From contig DATKXF010000009.1 of the NCBI GenBank assembly GCA_035529155.1, positions 1 to 6,537 of the forward strand: a stretch of DNA of 6,537 bases, written 5' to 3'. Shown piece after piece: positions 5,737 through 6,537 of the stretch. The position numbers and the translations under genes are program-made. The stretch's first letter is position 1; each line of letters opens with the position of its first letter. The notes under the pieces were generated by a model. It was not told the DNA's origin. It worked only from the letters and a program-made list of their open reading frames with translations, and did no database searches. Source of the DNA: JAAEEP01 sp035529155. GTDB taxonomy: Archaea > Thermoplasmatota > Thermoplasmata > Methanomassiliicoccales > JAAEEP01.

Positions 5737-6534
5737 CTATTGACCTTGGATTACGAATAGATCCCCACTTGCCCTTTCAATGCTGTCAGCCTCCAAGAAC
5801 TGGATGATCTGGGAATTGACTATACCCGGGCTCTCCATGGGGAGCATATGAGTTGTACCAGGGACGATCGAAAGCTGGGCGTAGGGCAATCCCTTAAAGA
5901 AATTGATAGTGTGCTCAAGGCATACAATGTCAGCGTCACCCGACATGACCAGAGTGGGAATCTGGATGGCTTCGAGTTCTTTCTTGGTGTATCGGGGATG
6001 TGAACTTGACATCGCCTTTATCTTCTCAAACACTTTGGAAAAGTGCTCCGGGCCATCAGGGGACGTCCACTTGTACACCTGCTTAATCATTGGGTTCAGC
6101 GATTCCGCCGTCGATTCTTCAAAACTCTTGGCGAATGCACGGGTATATCCTCGAAAATGATAACTGCCACTTATACAAACTAATCTGTTCACGACCTCTG
6201 GGTGATGACGAGCCATTAGAAGTCCTACCACCGCTCCATCACTCCAGCCGACGATGTGAGCGCGCTTGATATCAAGATATTCTATGACTCTCTTCATGTC
6301 CTCGGTGCTCTGCATATACGTGAACTTACCCGGAGTATCGGGGGTCCTTCCGTGTCCTCTCCTCTCAACAAGTATGACCTTGAACCGTTCGGAGAGCGGC
6401 CCTACCTGGAAGGCAAGCGATTCGATGGTGGCCCATGCACCATGCATTAGAATGAGCGGATCTCCTTCTCCGTGAATCTCGTAATAAAATCTGACGCCAT
6501 CGATTTTCGCATAGTCTCCTGATCGCCCGAGCAC
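5737..6534 (-). CDS. Alpha/beta hydrolase (5' end at or beyond window edge)
   Basis: This 265-residue alpha/beta-hydrolase-fold enzyme has an intact catalytic set: oxyanion-region HGAW at 31-34, nucleophile elbow GWSDG with S98, acid in SGDADIV (D202 by family position) and H229 in GTTHM. DGVRFYYEIHGEGDPLILMHG near the N-terminus and ERRGHGRTP (57-65) are typical of the esterase/haloperoxidase/lactonase group. The helical region at about 124-185, between S98 and the acid, is the cap that sets substrate choice. It is probably cytoplasmic; no signal peptide is seen. The frame continues upstream of the GTG at 6534 to the window edge, so the start could lie outside, although the distance to the conserved IDGVRFYYE block is normal for a start here. 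Downstream of the stop the transcript would be pyrimidine-rich (minus strand of 5708-5730), a possible weak termination region. The substrate cannot be predicted. Confidence 0.88.
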   Translation of the reverse strand: MLGRSGDYAKIDGVRFYYEIHGEGDPLILMHGAWATIESLAFQVGPLSERFKVILVERRGHGRTPDTPGKFTYMQSTEDMKRVIEYLDIKRAHIVGWSDGAVVGLLMARHHPEVVNRLVCISGSYHFRGYTRAFAKSFEESTAESLNPMIKQVYKWTSPDGPEHFSKVFEKIKAMSSSHPRYTKKELEAIQIPTLVMSGDADIVCLEHTINFFKGLPYAQLSIVPGTTHMLPMESPGIVNSQIIQFLEADSIERASGDLFVIQGQ

Positions 6535-6537
6535 CTG

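Noticed and set aside
5446..5760. Plus-strand open frame of 104 codons running past the Fe-S gene end
   Set aside because: Most of it is the Fe-S gene in another frame; the short unique tail has no ribosome binding site and overlaps the end of the hydrolase gene.

Overview
The window looks archaeal. The strongest marker is a tRNA-Leu(UAA) gene carrying a 27-nt intron just 3' of the anticodon, flanked by an archaeal bulge-helix-bulge (BHB) splice motif and with no encoded CCA end. Supporting signs are a cyclic-2,3-diphosphoglycerate-synthetase-type protein, AT-rich TATA-like elements 28-32 nt upstream of the tRNA and of a gene without a Shine-Dalgarno site, and Shine-Dalgarno-led starts elsewhere. 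A nickel/CO-dehydrogenase maturation pair (CooT, CooC) fits an anaerobic, nickel-using archaeon such as a euryarchaeal methanogen relative or a thermoplasmatotal lineage. The exact lineage cannot be read from this window.

Layout. (1) Positions 1-1458, plus strand: the 3' part of a DrrA-like ABC ATPase gene, then an ABC-2 permease gene 1 nt downstream, together an export system. (2) Positions 1461-2976, minus strand: a three-gene unit transcribed in the order C4 zinc-ribbon protein, CooT-like nickel protein, CooC ATPase. It converges on the permease gene with only 2 nt between the stop codons, and the cooT stop abuts the cooC start. (3) Positions 2977-3228: a divergent intergenic region with candidate promoters in both directions and a 7-bp inverted repeat. 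(4) Positions 3229-4575, plus strand: cyclic 2,3-diphosphoglycerate synthetase family protein, starting at a GTG with a good ribosome binding site. (5) Positions 4621-4732: tRNA-Leu(UAA) with intron. (6) Positions 4902-5708, plus strand: a QueG-like protein with two [4Fe-4S] sites, probably leaderless. (7) Positions 5737-6534, minus strand: an alpha/beta hydrolase whose 5' end lies at the window edge.

How the genes fit together. CooC and CooT are known accessory proteins for nickel delivery to the CO dehydrogenase C-cluster. No CODH subunit gene is in the window, so their client must be encoded elsewhere. The zinc-ribbon protein leading that unit is the best candidate for an undescribed partner or regulator. 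The remaining genes appear to be independent transcription units. No mobile element, CRISPR array or obvious compositional break was seen.
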